A DNA stretch of 64,000 bases from Shewanella sp. MBTL60-007 (GCF_019654915.1 NZ_BPET01000025.1:1-64000), one strand, 5' to 3'. Counted from the first letter of the stretch, positions 47,881-58,985 are shown. Made by a program: numbers and translations. The notes: generated by a model from the letters alone, not told the origin.

Positions 47881-48280
47881 TTTATTAACACCCATTGAAA
47901 TTTGCTCACATCTTGAGTGTTTTTGATATTTAAATCAATAAAAGATAAAAAATAAACCTTATAAAACAATGGGTAAGTCGATTTCTTGACGTTGTCATCA
48001 AATTGACGAAGGTAGCAATTACCGGGGATTTGAGCTGAGCGTAAGGCTGTAGAGTGTTTGAATTGCTGCAGAGTAAAGCGACCCAAATAGCGACTCAGCG
48101 GGGAAATAATCTTACTCTTGTGAGCAATATCAATAATTTAAACAGATGTTATATTTGTATACCAAATTTGGGCAATTTCACTATGCTGCTTCAGCTGCGT
48201 TTTACTTAGGGTAAGACGAGTGTAATTAGAGAGCTTTGTTTTCATGATTCCATCAATACTGGTGGGGAACAGGAATTAAT
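47881..48280. other. intergenic region between metalloprotease and chemotaxis receptor genes
   Basis: AT-rich, divergent promoters expected. An imperfect TTGAT-N6-ATCAA palindrome at 47923-47938 is 43 bases upstream of the metalloprotease start. A single TATACCAAAT motif, as seen at other intergenic sites in the window, occurs near 48159. No gene found. Confidence 0.4.
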
Positions 48281-50002
48281 ATGTCTGTATTAATCGAACA
48301 GTTAGGACATGATGAGGTTCGCCAATCTCATCAATCACAGTCCGGCTTTATCTCGCTTTTTAAATCGGTACGATTTCAACTTAAACTCATCGTATTTTTG
48401 ACCGTAATATCATTTTTATTCTTAGGCTATAAAGGCATTACCGGTATGCAAGATGCCGGAGAGTCGATAGGCGAGCTGCATGCCGAAGGTATGCAGCATA
48501 GTATTCGCGCAGGTAAAGTTCTTAATGAATTAGCGACAGCACGTAGTGAATTGTTATTAGCATTTCAGCATGACCCAAGTAGTCAATTTTCAGAAATGCA
48601 TAACCATCCTCTTACGCAGCACATAAGCCAATCGCAATCGGCTATTACACTGTTATACAGCATTATTGAGAAAGAGATCTTAGGGGCAAGGTTAGATAAC
48701 CAAGAGCGTCTACAAGTCAATAGGTTAAAGGCACAGCTGGATAGTGTCGTAACGCAGGGCTTTAATCCTACGATAGATGCACTAAAGCAAGGTGAGTATG
48801 AAGCGGCAAACAGAGTGCTGCTGACAACGATTAACCCGATGTTTAAGAATATTACCGCTGAAGCGCAATCATTCTTAGATCTGCAGGTTGTTAAGGGGGA
48901 AGAGACTTTCACCCAGTTTAATGAAAGTATGCAGATCTACATCGTTTTAGTTGCGCTTTTTTCTGTCGTTAGCATGTTAGTTATTTCGATTAGCTCAACC
49001 TTAATTGTTCGCCGTATGGGTAAAGCGATGACACAGCTTGAAATGACGGCTAACGATATTGCTAATGGCGATCTGACAAAACGTATCGTGATTGGTGGTG
49101 ATGATGAGTTTTCTCATATCGCTGGCTACGTTAACCGCATAGCGGCAAGATTTCAGCATGCGGTACAAAATACCCATGAGTCGACTTCTCGCTTAGCCAG
49201 CGCGGCCGAAGAGAACTCTGTGGTATCAACTCAGACTCAACGTAATGTGGTGGAGCAGCAACAACAGACGCAGCAGATAGCTGCGGCGATTCATCAGTTT
49301 GCTGCGACGGTGAGGGAGGTCGCTCAAAGCGCCGAAGCTGCTGCGAGTTCATCGTTAGAGGCTAGCGATGCGGCGCATCACGGTCAGGCTGTTGTTGATG
49401 AGAGTATCTCGGTGATTGAAACCCTATCTACTGAGATGGATGGGGCAACGGAAGCAATGAAGTTGTTGTCTAAGTCTTCCGATGAAATTGGTAGTGTAGT
49501 GGATGTGATCCAAGGGATTTCAGAGCAAACCAACCTGCTAGCACTGAACGCCGCGATTGAGGCTGCCCGAGCTGGTGAGCAGGGAAGAGGCTTTGCCGTA
49601 GTCGCCGATGAGGTGCGCTCTCTTGCTAAGCGTACCCAAGACTCAACGGAGGAGATTCAAAAGATGATCCAGCGTCTACAGCAAGGTGCACGTGACTCGA
49701 TGCTTATGATGGAGCGTGGTAGTGAACAGGCTAAGTTAAGTGTGGAGAAATCGGTACAAGCAGGTGGTGCTTTATTGCAAATCATGACCAGTATCGAACA
49801 GATTAATGGCTTGAATACACAGATAGCAACCGCGTCAGAAGAGCAGAGCTTAGTAACGGAAGAGATCAACCGTAATATTATCAATATTAGCGATATTTCA
49901 GATCAAACCGCAGCGGGCGCTGAGCAAACGCAAGCTGCCACCCATGAGTTGGCCCAGCTCGCAGAATCTATGCAGCAAGAGATAGCGTACTATCGCGTAT
50001 AA
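48281..50002 (+). CDS. methyl-accepting chemotaxis protein
   Basis: A 573-residue chemoreceptor. An N-terminal cytoplasmic stretch of about 30 residues leads into membrane segment 1 (about 33-52). A four-helix-bundle periplasmic domain follows (about 55-215), then membrane segment 2 ([24 protein letters not shown]), a HAMP domain and the signalling hairpin with [20 protein letters not shown] near residue 412. No CheR pentapeptide at the C-terminus. Ligand unknown. It lies alone, with a shared strong terminator before valS. Confidence 0.93.
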   Translation: MSVLIEQLGHDEVRQSHQSQSGFISLFKSVRFQLKLIVFLTVISFLFLGYKGITGMQDAGESIGELHAEGMQHSIRAGKVLNELATARSELLLAFQHDPSSQFSEMHNHPLTQHISQSQSAITLLYSIIEKEILGARLDNQERLQVNRLKAQLDSVVTQGFNPTIDALKQGEYEAANRVLLTTINPMFKNITAEAQSFLDLQVVKGEETFTQFNESMQIYIVLVALFSVVSMLVISISSTLIVRRMGKAMTQLEMTANDIANGDLTKRIVIGGDDEFSHIAGYVNRIAARFQHAVQNTHESTSRLASAAEENSVVSTQTQRNVVEQQQQTQQIAAAIHQFAATVREVAQSAEAAASSSLEASDAAHHGQAVVDESISVIETLSTEMDGATEAMKLLSKSSDEIGSVVDVIQGISEQTNLLALNAAIEAARAGEQGRGFAVVADEVRSLAKRTQDSTEEIQKMIQRLQQGARDSMLMMERGSEQAKLSVEKSVQAGGALLQIMTSIEQINGLNTQIATASEEQSLVTEEINRNIINISDISDQTAAGAEQTQAATHELAQLAESMQQEIAYYRV

Positions 50003-50036
50003 CAGACTCAACGTATTGGTTTAGATTGTAGATAAC

Positions 50037-50066
50037 AAAAAGGGCTGTCGATGACAGCCCTTTTTT
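50037..50066. terminator. bidirectional terminator between chemoreceptor and valS
   Basis: Stem AGGGCTGTC / GACAGCCCT with loop GAT, A-run on the left and six T on the right. Confidence 0.95.
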
Positions 50067-50106
50067 ATGCTTTATAAAGCTTAGCTTCTACAGTTAGCTT
50101 GTAGAA

Positions 50107-53007
50107 TTAGCCTTCGAGTTTTGCAAGCTCGGCTTTCTGCTCGGTTAGCTTATCCATATCGCGTTGGTATTCAGCTTGCTTAGCACGCTCTTTTTCAATT
50201 ACGGCAGCTGGAGCCTTAGCAACGAAACCTTGATTTGATAGCTTGCCTTCGATACGCGCAAATTCAGCTTGTGCTTTCTCAAGTAGCTTATCGATACGTG
50301 CCACTTCTTTAGCCACATCGATTAGGCCTGCCATTGGGATCAACAGCTCCATGTTGCCTACAAGCTGTGTCGTAGACATAGGCGCTGCTTCACCATCGGC
50401 TAGAATCGTCATAGACTCAAGCTTAGCTAGGGTCTTGAAGAAGGTTTGGTTAGCCTCTAAACGTGCCTTATCTTGCTCGCTCACGCCACGTAGTAGTGCG
50501 TTTAGCGGCTTAGATGGAGCAATGTTTAGTTCTGCACGGATGTTACGTACCGCAACAATCACCTGCTTAACCCATTCAAGATCTTCCATCGCTGCAGCAT
50601 CAACCTTATCGGCTTGATACTCTGGAAACTGGACTAGCATCAGGCTGTCGCCTTCAACACCTGCAAGCGGCTTAACGCGCTGCCAGATAGTCTCAGTTAG
50701 GTACGGCATGATTGGGTGCATTAGTCGCTGCATCTGCTCAAGTACAGTAACCAAAGTATGGCGAGTACCACGAAGCTGAGCCTCGGTACCACTTTGCATT
50801 ACAGGCTTAGTTAGCTCTAAGTACCAGTCACAGAATTGGTTCCAAGTGAACTCGTAAATGGTGTTAGCAGCTAGGTCGAAACGGTAGTTTGCCATATGCT
50901 CATCAAAGGCTTTAACGGTTTCATTGAACAGACCGATAATCCAGCGATCTGCAATCGACAGCTCCATTTCGCCGCCGTTCTGGCCACAATCTAGTGCTTC
51001 ACCGATTGCATCATCGCTAGCACCTTCTGCTTGTACTTCAGTGTTCATCAGCACGTAACGAGATGCGTTCCAGATCTTGTTACAGAAGCTGCGGTAACCA
51101 TCAAGACGCTTCATGTCCCAGTTAATGTCACGACCTGTAGATGCCATAGACGCTAGGGTAAAGCGCAGAGCGTCAGTACCGTGAGCTTCGATGCCATCGG
51201 CAAACTCTTTACGGGTGCTCTTTTCAATCTTAGCTGCAAGTTGTGGCTGCATCATGTTGCCAGTACGCTTTTCAACAAGCGACTCAAGATCGATACCGTC
51301 AATCATGTCTAGTGGATCGAGTACGTTACCCTTAGACTTAGACATCTTGTTACCGGCTTCATCACGGATAAGACCTGTCACGTATACGGTCTTGAACGGA
51401 ACCTGTGGCTTGCCGTTTTCATCTTTGATGAAGTGCATGGTCATCATGATCATACGGGCAACCCAGAAGAAGATGATGTCAAAACCGGTAACCAACACAT
51501 CCGTTGGATGGAAGGCTTTAAGTTCGGCAGTATCTTCAGGCCAGCCTAAAGTTGCGAAGGTCCACAATGCAGAGCTGAACCAAGTGTCTAGTACGTCTGC
51601 GTCTTGGCGAAGTACCACTGAATCGTCAAGCTTGTGCTTAGCACGCACTTCAGCTTCATCACGGCCAACATAAACTTTACCGGCTTCATCGTACCAAGCT
51701 GGAATACGGTGACCCCACCAAAGCTGACGAGAAATACACCAATCTTGAATATCACGCATCCAAGAGTTGTACATGTTTTCATACTGCTGCGGTACAAACT
51801 TGATATCACCGTTTTCAACGGCTTCCATTGCGGTCTTAGCCATAGGCGCAACCGAAACATACCATTGGTCGGTTAGCAATGGTTCAATCACTACGCCAGA
51901 GCGGTCGCCATAAGGCACCTTCAATGCGTGTGGATCGATTTTGCCAAGTAGACCAAGTTGTTCAAATTCTTCAACGATAGCGGTACGTGCCTTGAAACGA
52001 TCTAGACCGGCATAACGCTCTGGTAGGCTGTTATCTAAGTCGTTGTTTGCACTACCATCGGTGTTAACCACTTCGGCGCTTGAGCGGATCGCAGCGTCGA
52101 TAGTTAAGATGTTGTACATTGGCAGTGCGTGACGCTTACCGACCTCATAGTCGTTAAAGTCGTGAGCAGGAGTGATCTTCACACAACCTGTACCGAATTC
52201 CATATCCACATAATCGTCAGCAACGATAGGGATAAGACGGTTTACGATTGGCAGCAGAATAAACTTACCAATGAGTGATTGATAACGCTCATCGTCTGGG
52301 TGAACCGCTACGGCGCTGTCACCAAGCATGGTTTCAGGACGAGTTGTTGCCACTTCTAGGTAATCTTTACCATCGGCTGTCAAAGCGCCATCGGCTAGCG
52401 GGTAGCGGAAGTGCCACATGCTGCCCTGTTTTTCTTTGTTTTCTACTTCGAGGTCTGAGATAGCCGTGTGCAGGGTTGGATCCCAGTTCACAAGACGCTT
52501 ACCGCGGTAGATTAGGTCGTCTTCATAAAGGCGTACGAATACTTCTTGTACAGCGTTCGATATGCCGTCATCCATGGTGAAACGTTCACGATCCCAATCG
52601 ACAGATGCACCAAGGCGGCGTAGCTGCTTAGTGATAGTGCCACCCGAGTGGTTTTTCCAATCCCAGATACGGTCGATAAAGTTTTCACGACCAAGATCGT
52701 GACGGCTTAAACCTTCTTCAGCAGCGACTTTACGCTCAACCAGCATCTGTGTGGCGATACCTGCGTGGTCAGTACCGACCTGCCAAAGGGTGTTTTTACC
52801 CTTCATACGCTGATAACGGATTAGGGTATCCATGATGGTATCTTGGAAGGCATGACCCATGTGCAAGCTACCCGTCACGTTTGGTGGCGGGATCATGATG
52901 CAATAGTTGCCTTGAGACTCATCGCCATGTGGCTTGAAGTAACCTTGCTCTTCCCAGTTTTGGTAGAGAGATTGTTCGATAGACTGCGGATTATATGTTT
53001 TTTCCAT
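50107..53007 (-). CDS. valS: valyl-tRNA synthetase
   Basis: Charges tRNA-Val; class I synthetase of 966 residues. HIGH-type motif HMGH at 49-52, KMSKS at about 554-558, an editing (CP1) domain between (about 190-340), the anticodon-binding domain, and a C-terminal coiled coil (about 900-966) that grips the tRNA. All are present in order. It lies 19 bases downstream of holC, as in E. coli and other Gammaproteobacteria. Confidence 0.97.
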   Translation of the reverse strand: MEKTYNPQSIEQSLYQNWEEQGYFKPHGDESQGNYCIMIPPPNVTGSLHMGHAFQDTIMDTLIRYQRMKGKNTLWQVGTDHAGIATQMLVERKVAAEEGLSRHDLGRENFIDRIWDWKNHSGGTITKQLRRLGASVDWDRERFTMDDGISNAVQEVFVRLYEDDLIYRGKRLVNWDPTLHTAISDLEVENKEKQGSMWHFRYPLADGALTADGKDYLEVATTRPETMLGDSAVAVHPDDERYQSLIGKFILLPIVNRLIPIVADDYVDMEFGTGCVKITPAHDFNDYEVGKRHALPMYNILTIDAAIRSSAEVVNTDGSANNDLDNSLPERYAGLDRFKARTAIVEEFEQLGLLGKIDPHALKVPYGDRSGVVIEPLLTDQWYVSVAPMAKTAMEAVENGDIKFVPQQYENMYNSWMRDIQDWCISRQLWWGHRIPAWYDEAGKVYVGRDEAEVRAKHKLDDSVVLRQDADVLDTWFSSALWTFATLGWPEDTAELKAFHPTDVLVTGFDIIFFWVARMIMMTMHFIKDENGKPQVPFKTVYVTGLIRDEAGNKMSKSKGNVLDPLDMIDGIDLESLVEKRTGNMMQPQLAAKIEKSTRKEFADGIEAHGTDALRFTLASMASTGRDINWDMKRLDGYRSFCNKIWNASRYVLMNTEVQAEGASDDAIGEALDCGQNGGEMELSIADRWIIGLFNETVKAFDEHMANYRFDLAANTIYEFTWNQFCDWYLELTKPVMQSGTEAQLRGTRHTLVTVLEQMQRLMHPIMPYLTETIWQRVKPLAGVEGDSLMLVQFPEYQADKVDAAAMEDLEWVKQVIVAVRNIRAELNIAPSKPLNALLRGVSEQDKARLEANQTFFKTLAKLESMTILADGEAAPMSTTQLVGNMELLIPMAGLIDVAKEVARIDKLLEKAQAEFARIEGKLSNQGFVAKAPAAVIEKERAKQAEYQRDMDKLTEQKAELAKLEG

Positions 53008-53026
53008 GGGGCGTGTTTATCTCAAA

Positions 53027-53518
53027 CTAAAAATTAATAGGTTGTGTTGCTATATCTTGGGTGCTTAATGCAATTCCAAGTGCGCGATACTGCCGATAAC
53101 GATCGCGAGCAATCGCTTTATGGCTGTCGTCGTTGGCAACGAAATCGATAATCTGTCCAAAGTTTACCGCAAATTGCGGCACTTGGTCTGCAAGATTAAT
53201 CAGAAGATGACGTTTTTTGTTGGCACCAAGTCTATCAAAGCCAATTTCTACTGGCGCGCCGCCTAACGGACCTTCACCTTTAAGGTTGTGGGGCACGAAA
53301 GACTGCGGCTCAAATTGCCATAGTAATTCATCAATAGCATAGGCCTGCTGTTGGTCTTGGCAATGAATGTAGACCAACTGCTGAGTGGCAAAGGCTCGCT
53401 GCGCTAGTTGGCAGGCAAGCAGATACACTTGCTCAAGCGCCGATTTGGGCGAGTTTGATACTTGCTGTGCATCCTTTGGCATCAGATAAAACTGGGCCTG
53501 ATTCTGACTTGGCGACAT
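53027..53518 (-). CDS. holC: DNA polymerase III chi subunit
   Basis: The chi subunit of the clamp loader, which binds SSB. It is 163 residues (E. coli 147) with the family features QAQFYLMPKD at the N-terminus, CQLAQRAFATQQLVYIHCQDQQQAYAIDELLWQFEPQSFVPH, and RHLLINLADQVP. It precedes valS by 19 bases. In E. coli pepA precedes holC; here a divergent DEAD-box helicase lies there, so pepA is elsewhere. Confidence 0.93.
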   Translation of the reverse strand: MSPSQNQAQFYLMPKDAQQVSNSPKSALEQVYLLACQLAQRAFATQQLVYIHCQDQQQAYAIDELLWQFEPQSFVPHNLKGEGPLGGAPVEIGFDRLGANKKRHLLINLADQVPQFAVNFGQIIDFVANDDSHKAIARDRYRQYRALGIALSTQDIATQPINF

Positions 53519-53772
53519 GCTTGAAGACCTGCTCGAAGAGATAGCTTGCTATTGCTTCTGCTTTTTGGCTGACGAAAGAGAGGATTTTACACTAAAAGTC
53601 GCTCAGAGATCAGCCTCTAATCGTGGATTTATTTATCGAAAAATTCAGCCGTTCTCTATCGCTTATCATGCTCTAGGCTTTGGGTCTGTGTGGCAACAAG
53701 CGCAAACAGTACATTTTACTAATAGAGCGGCTGTGGTTACACTCCATGCAATTGTCGTTACTAGCCCATACT

Positions 53773-55056
53773 ATGAAATTTTCCGACCTTAATCTTAGCG
53801 CCGAAATCCTATCTAAATTACCAAGCAAGCTGGTGGTCGCCACCGAAATACAACGACTTGCTATCCCTGAAGTACTCGCTGGGAAAGATCTGTTAGCACT
53901 GGCACAAACTGGCAGCGGTAAAACCTATGCTTTTGGTTTGCCACTGCTGCAAGCTCTTATCAAAGATAATTGCCACGGCGGCGAGATAAAGGCGCTGGTG
54001 TTAGTGCCCACTCGTGAGTTGGCGTTGCAAGTGGGTGATGCGCTTAAATTAGTCTCTGCTACCACTAAGATAACGGTATTGTGTGGTGGTGTGGATAGAG
54101 CCGATCAGCTAAAGGCGTTGCAGCAGGAGCAGTTACATAAAAAACCACAACTTGTGGTGGCAACACCTGGCAGGCTATTAGATCTGTTACGTGAGCAGCA
54201 TCTTTCACTGGCGTCGGTAACCCACTTGGTATTCGATGAAGCCGATAGACTGATGGATATGGGGTTTTGGCCAGATCTAGAGCGCATACTCGAGTATATC
54301 CCCAGCAAGCGACAGACATTACTATTTTCGGCGACCCTTGCACCAGAGCTAAATACAAAGGCGCTCGATTTGCTGCATAAGCCAGTTAAGGTCGCAGCGC
54401 AGGCTGCTAATAGTGTGGCTGAAAATATTAATGAGTCGTTTTATTTGATTAATAAAGGCGATAAGGCGAGGGCATTAATCGCGCTGATTCAAAGACAGCA
54501 ATGGCCGCAGGTATTGGTATTTATCAATGCAAAGGATGATGCTGATAAACTTGTTAAACGACTGGTTAAAGCTGGCATCAACGCGAGCGCTTTGCATGGT
54601 GATAAAGCGCAGCTAGATAGGCAGCAAATATTAGCCGATTTTAAGTCGCTTAAGTTATCGGTTTTGGTCACCACAGATCTCTTGTCTCGGGGCATTCATG
54701 TCGATGCCTTACCCGTCGTTATTAATCTGGACTTACCAACGAGCGCCCCCGTATACGTTCACCGTATTGGCCGTACCGCGCGAGCAGGAGATAAGGGCTT
54801 AGCTATCTCATTGGTGTGTCACAGTGAGGCCGATAGCCTAAAGGCGATTGGGCAGTTAACTCATAGAGAGTTAGCACTCGAGAGTCTTGAGGGATTCGAA
54901 GTGACGGATAAGCCATCAACGGGGGAAAGTAAAAGGGCGCCAAGGGATAAAAAGGCTAATCGTCGCAGCTTGAGTAAGCGTAGCGCCAAAGACTTTGTCG
55001 CTAAAAAAGCCACAGCCCAAAAAATAGCCACTAAAAAGCCAAAGCCGACTAAATAG
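53773..55056 (+). CDS. DEAD-box ATP-dependent RNA helicase
   Basis: A 427-residue RNA helicase. Motifs in order: Q-motif region (FSDLNLSAEIL, QRLAIP), AQTGSGKT (I), PTRELALQV (Ia), TPGRLLD (Ib), DEADRLMDMGF (II), SATLA (III), DLLSRGIHV (V) and HRIGRTARAG (VI). A Lys-rich C-terminal tail (about 385-427) is the likely RNA-binding extension. The ATG at 53773 gives the family N-terminus; the longer frame to 53680 is rejected. It is divergent from holC. It resembles the RhlE/SrmB type, not more precisely assigned. Confidence 0.88.
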   Translation: MKFSDLNLSAEILSKLPSKLVVATEIQRLAIPEVLAGKDLLALAQTGSGKTYAFGLPLLQALIKDNCHGGEIKALVLVPTRELALQVGDALKLVSATTKITVLCGGVDRADQLKALQQEQLHKKPQLVVATPGRLLDLLREQHLSLASVTHLVFDEADRLMDMGFWPDLERILEYIPSKRQTLLFSATLAPELNTKALDLLHKPVKVAAQAANSVAENINESFYLINKGDKARALIALIQRQQWPQVLVFINAKDDADKLVKRLVKAGINASALHGDKAQLDRQQILADFKSLKLSVLVTTDLLSRGIHVDALPVVINLDLPTSAPVYVHRIGRTARAGDKGLAISLVCHSEADSLKAIGQLTHRELALESLEGFEVTDKPSTGESKRAPRDKKANRRSLSKRSAKDFVAKKATAQKIATKKPKPTK

Positions 55057-55103
55057 TGGTGTTTGGCGAGTGCTATAAGCTGGCAAGGGGATAGGGAAAG
55101 TAA

Positions 55104-56009
55104 ATGGATCAATTAGGTGCAATGAAAGCCTTTGTGCGTGTGGTACAAACCGGTAGCTTTTCTGCAGCAGCCAGAGAGCAGAATACTACGCAGGCGACAA
55201 TTAGTAAGAAAGTCGCTGCCTTAGAGAGTCTGCTTGGGGCAAAGTTACTCACTCGGAGCAGTCGTGAGCTTTCGATGACTGAGGTCGGTGCAGTTTATTA
55301 TGAAAACTGCGTGGCTATTATCGCTGAGCTCGATGAAGCACAGGCTCAGGTGCGATCTCAGCAAGCGTCACCGAAAGGTATTTTGCGCGTTGCGGCACCT
55401 GTCGTTTTTGGCTGTCAGTTTATTGCGCCTATCTTGGGTGACTTCCTCAAAAGTTACCCTGAGATAAAAGTCGATCTGATGCTAAGCGATAAGCATGTGG
55501 ATCTCGTCGCCGAGGGAGTCGATGTCGCTATCCGTGCTAAGCAACTTGAGGATTCCTCCTTGGTGGCAAGGCATCTATTCGATAATCCTTTAGTTGCGGT
55601 AGCCTCGCCACAATACCTTAATCGTTTTGGCGAGCCTAAGGCGCCTTTGGATCTCAAATCCCATAACTGTATCGTCTATTCGATGTTGAAGTCGGTCAAT
55701 ATCTGGCACTTTGAACACTCTGGTGGGAGTGGTGATATTGCGGTGCCAGTGAGTGGTAATTGTCGCTGTGACAATGGAGAGGCGATATTACAGTTGGCAC
55801 TAGATGGTGTTGGTATTGTTCAGCTACCGATCTGGATGGTGGATGAACATATTGAACAGGGTAAGCTAAAAAGAATTATGCCTAATTATTTTTCTCACCC
55901 CTTACCTTTCAATGCTATCTACCCCCAGAGTCGTTATGTGCCGTTAAAAGTTCGCTGCTTTATTGATTATCTAAAGCAACGTTTAGCCGAAGACTCAAGC
56001 TATCGCTAA
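55104..56009 (+). CDS. LysR family regulator
   Basis: A 301-residue LTTR with an N-terminal winged helix (DQLGAMKAFVRVVQTGSFSAAAREQNTTQATISKKVAALESLLG) and an effector-binding domain of the CrgA/PA-type group (AAPVVFGCQFIAPILGDFL; VDVAIRAKQL). It lies 47 bases after the helicase gene in the same direction and converges on the peroxiredoxin-like gene 21 bases away. Its targets are not evident. Confidence 0.85.
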   Translation: MDQLGAMKAFVRVVQTGSFSAAAREQNTTQATISKKVAALESLLGAKLLTRSSRELSMTEVGAVYYENCVAIIAELDEAQAQVRSQQASPKGILRVAAPVVFGCQFIAPILGDFLKSYPEIKVDLMLSDKHVDLVAEGVDVAIRAKQLEDSSLVARHLFDNPLVAVASPQYLNRFGEPKAPLDLKSHNCIVYSMLKSVNIWHFEHSGGSGDIAVPVSGNCRCDNGEAILQLALDGVGIVQLPIWMVDEHIEQGKLKRIMPNYFSHPLPFNAIYPQSRYVPLKVRCFIDYLKQRLAEDSSYR

Positions 56010-56030
56010 GTAGTGTAATGAGCGTAAGGA

Positions 56031-56564
56031 TTAACGATAAGTACCACGGATAGGGTAATTATTTTCAGGGTCGCGGATAAAGGTGAGTCCTGATAATAAC
56101 GTGGCTAGCTCTGGACGGGCAAAGGGACCATTGGAAATATCAATAAGTTGCACTGTGCCTTTGTCGTTAATCACAAACAAGCCTGGCTCAGCAAAGGGAT
56201 GATCGGTCTCTTTTTCTGAGCGTGGGTGAGAGATATAAAGCCCAAGCTGCTGCATATTCTCAATAGTGAGATTGTAAGCAATAGGGAAGCTAACCGTTAA
56301 TTGAGTCTTGTGAAACTGTGCCTGCTCGAGAGAGTCGGCCGATGCGGCAACGATGTCGATGCCTAACTTCATAAAATCAGCTGCTAACTTTTCCAGCTCA
56401 TTAAGATAGCGCGTACACAGTGGGCAGTGCTTGCCACGATAAATAACCAGTAAGCGCCAGTCATAACCTAAAGCAGGCGTGCCAAGAGATATTGACTCGC
56501 CCGTTAAAGCGGGCAGTTGAATGCTTGGAAAGGCCGCTCCAGCAGTAAATTTGATTGACGACAT
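56031..56564 (-). CDS. peroxiredoxin-like AhpC/TSA family protein
   Basis: Thioredoxin-fold protein of 177 residues. The active-site region is RGKHCPLCTRYLNELEKL near residues 50-67, a CxxC where peroxiredoxins have T/S-x-x-C, followed by LGIDIVAASADSLEQAQFHK. So it may be a redoxin rather than a classical peroxidase. The frame continues to 56651, but the ATG at 56564 has AGGGGA upstream and gives the family start. It lies 92 bases after the NTF2-like gene in the same direction. Confidence 0.78.
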   Translation of the reverse strand: MSSIKFTAGAAFPSIQLPALTGESISLGTPALGYDWRLLVIYRGKHCPLCTRYLNELEKLAADFMKLGIDIVAASADSLEQAQFHKTQLTVSFPIAYNLTIENMQQLGLYISHPRSEKETDHPFAEPGLFVINDKGTVQLIDISNGPFARPELATLLSGLTFIRDPENNYPIRGTYR

Positions 56565-56656
56565 ATTATTCCCCTCATCTGGTGGATAGCCACTAATGTG
56601 TATTTCTAGCAATGAAGGCCTATGGCGACCTTCATCACTTACTTCAGTCAAAAAGG

Positions 56657-57193
56657 TTAGATTGAGATGTAATTGTAGCTGTCATCTTGGCGGTTGCGTT
56701 TACCGCGGTATTTATCGCTGAAATTATCGGCCCAAATTGCTGTGGCATTCTGGTTTTGGTTCCAGTCGAATACGGTAGAGCGATGTTTAATCTTCCATAC
56801 TCCATCGCGACGCTCGAAGCGGAAATGGTGTCGGCCACCTAAGATGCCCTCTTTATCGACACCGTCCTGTTCATGTACATGGTAGGCCCAGACATAAGCC
56901 TCTGCGGTGGCTGTATCACCGTTAATTTCGATAAGAGGGTTACTAATTCTGTGCTGTGTGGCTTTTAAGGCTCTGAAGCCTTCCATTGCAGGCTCAACAA
57001 ATTGATGCGCGTTATCATTGTAAAAGAATAGCTCTGGGAAAATAGGGTCTTGATGTTCCTCAATGGCATCTTCCCAGTAGGTTGATTTCATTAAGTCGCC
57101 ATCGACTCTATCTAGCGCACGAGCGAATTTGTACATAAGCTCGGTCATCTCTTGTTTGTCTAGTAATTGCTGAAGTTTTTGCTGCATATCCAT
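56657..57193 (-). CDS. NTF2/SnoaL-like family protein
   Basis: A 178-residue protein with the cone-shaped NTF2-like domain: DMQQKLQQLLDKQEMTELMYKFARALDRVDGDLMKSTYWEDA at the N-terminus, TATAEAYVWAYHVHEQD and GGRHHFRFERRDGVWKIKHRSTVFDWNQ following. Members include dehydratases, dioxygenase beta subunits and unknowns. The two histidines in GGRHHF may be catalytic. Located upstream of the peroxiredoxin-like gene. A 470-base region precedes it. Confidence 0.75.
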   Translation of the reverse strand: MDMQQKLQQLLDKQEMTELMYKFARALDRVDGDLMKSTYWEDAIEEHQDPIFPELFFYNDNAHQFVEPAMEGFRALKATQHRISNPLIEINGDTATAEAYVWAYHVHEQDGVDKEGILGGRHHFRFERRDGVWKIKHRSTVFDWNQNQNATAIWADNFSDKYRGKRNRQDDSYNYISI

Positions 57194-57662
57194 GGTGGGA
57201 TCCTCGTGTCATTTTCATTTGGTTTAATTAGCCGCCGAAACTCAAGTTGCCGAAGGAGTCTGTGGGCTATTAAAGCGATGGCAAGATATTAGCTATTCTC
57301 TTTTGTTTTGATAACTAGCGTTACACCTATAGCAGTTATTCCTTTATGGAATAGATGTGGTAGTTTGTGGTCTTGAAAGTTGTGGAGTTTGATTGGTATG
57401 AAAGCAATCTGTGACTATTTTCTATACAAATAAGGGCTTAGGTGAGGCTCTTAATATCTGCCGATATGATAAAAATTTAATCGATCACATTGGTCAATTT
57501 ATTAGCTGGTGAGTTCTCTGTATTGGGGATATACTCCGCGATCGCGCCAATAGTGATTGGTCATTATTCGTTGTTCTACTATTAGGGAAGTCAGTACCAC
57601 TAAGAACAAATAATGATATGCAGTAAAGGGATAGTGTGTTTTTTGTTTTGGTAAGGTGCTAG
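57194..57662. other. intergenic region between NTF2-like and paeA genes
   Basis: AT-rich, divergent promoter region. It holds a ten-base palindrome CGCGATCGCG (57537-57546). No gene, terminator or recognisable riboswitch was found. It is longer than needed for two promoters. Confidence 0.4.
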
Positions 57663-58985
57663 ATGAGCTTCTTTGATAATGCTGTGATTATATTGCTCCT
57701 GATTGGAGTCAGTTGTTTTTTTTCTATGTCTGAAATTGCCCTTGCGGCTGGGCGAAAAATTCGTCTGCGTCAGCTTGCATCTGAAGGAGATGCACGGGCA
57801 GACAAGGTGTTGCTGCTGCAATCTCAGCCAGGTAACTTTTTTACCGTGGTGCAGATTGGCCTCAACGCGGTAGCCATCATGGGCGGTATTGTGGGTGAGT
57901 CAGCCTTTACGCCTTATTTTCACTCGTTCCTATCCAGTTGGTTGAGTGGCCCTTGGCTAGATAAGATGAGTTTCTTACTCTCTTTTGTCTTCGTGACTAG
58001 CCTGTTTATCTTAATCGCTGATTTGATGCCTAAACGTCTAGCCATGGCGTTTCCTGAAAAAGTAGCTATGACCTTTGTTGGCCCTATGATGGTCTGCATC
58101 GTGGTACTCAAGCCTTTAGTATGGTTCTTTAACGGTTTAGCTAATTTTGTGTTCCGTGTTCTGCAAATTCAAACCGCACGAAATGACGCGGTGACTTCCG
58201 ATGATATCTATGCAGTGATGGACGCAGGTGCAGAAGCGGGCGTACTCGATAAAGGCGATCAGCTGATGATGGAAAAAGTGTTTGAGATGCAAACCATTCC
58301 AGTGACTGCAGCCATGACGGCTCGTGAGAGCTTAGCCTATTTCTTGCTACAAGATAGCGAAGAGGAAATTAAGGCCAAGATTGCCCAGCAACCTCACTCT
58401 AACTTCTTAGTCTGTGATGAACAGCTAGACACGGTAGTCGGTATTGTTAACGCGAAGAAGTTACTTATCTGCCTAATTAACGGTGAGAAAATAAGCCTTA
58501 AAGATAAGAACTTGGTGAGCAACTGCTTTATTATTCCTGACACATTAAGTCTGTCGGAGTCGATGGATTACTTTAAGAATTGTCGAGCGGATTTTGCAGT
58601 AGTCATGAACGAGTACTCTTTGGTTGTGGGCGTAGTGACGGCTAAAGATCTGCAAGATGCGGTGATGGGCGCTTGGTCTTTACCCGAGAGTGAAGAGCAG
58701 ATCATTGCCCGCGATGAACGTTCTTGGCTGATGGATGGCGTGACACCGATTATTGATGTTATGCGAGCGTTAGATATTGAAGAGTTTCCGCAAAACCATA
58801 ACTACGAAACCATCGCCGGATTTATGATGTTTATGCTGCGTAAAATTCCAAAGTGCACCGATTCAGTGACCCATGCTGGCTTTAAATTTGAAGTCGTGGA
58901 TGTGGACAGTTACAAGGTGGACCAGCTATTGGTTACGCGTATCGAAGAGTCGAGTAAGGTTGAAGAGACAGAGTTTAAATCTTAA
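57663..58985 (+). CDS. paeA: CNNM/CorC-type transporter, PaeA (YtfL) homologue
   Basis: A 440-residue integral membrane protein: DUF21/CNNM domain with four hydrophobic segments (residues 1-190; FFSMSEIALAAGRKI and TVVQIGLNAVAIMGGIVGE), a CBS pair (about 205-335) and a C-terminal CorC_HlyC domain (about 345-430). It is close in sequence over its whole length to E. coli YtfL (447), which has been named PaeA and exports cadaverine and putrescine. The shared signatures SRKIKLRQL-like and NYETIAGFMMFMLRKIPK support this. Start at ATG with AAGGTGC upstream. Confidence 0.85.
   Translation: MSFFDNAVIILLLIGVSCFFSMSEIALAAGRKIRLRQLASEGDARADKVLLLQSQPGNFFTVVQIGLNAVAIMGGIVGESAFTPYFHSFLSSWLSGPWLDKMSFLLSFVFVTSLFILIADLMPKRLAMAFPEKVAMTFVGPMMVCIVVLKPLVWFFNGLANFVFRVLQIQTARNDAVTSDDIYAVMDAGAEAGVLDKGDQLMMEKVFEMQTIPVTAAMTARESLAYFLLQDSEEEIKAKIAQQPHSNFLVCDEQLDTVVGIVNAKKLLICLINGEKISLKDKNLVSNCFIIPDTLSLSESMDYFKNCRADFAVVMNEYSLVVGVVTAKDLQDAVMGAWSLPESEEQIIARDERSWLMDGVTPIIDVMRALDIEEFPQNHNYETIAGFMMFMLRKIPKCTDSVTHAGFKFEVVDVDSYKVDQLLVTRIEESSKVEETEFKS

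Noticed and set aside
47923..47938. TTGAT...ATCAA upstream of the metalloprotease as an FNR box
   Set aside because: The spacer is six bases, while FNR needs four; kept only as a note.
53517..53792. 91-codon plus-strand frame before the DEAD-box helicase
   Set aside because: It starts at the edge of holC, has no family match and overlaps the true helicase start in another frame.
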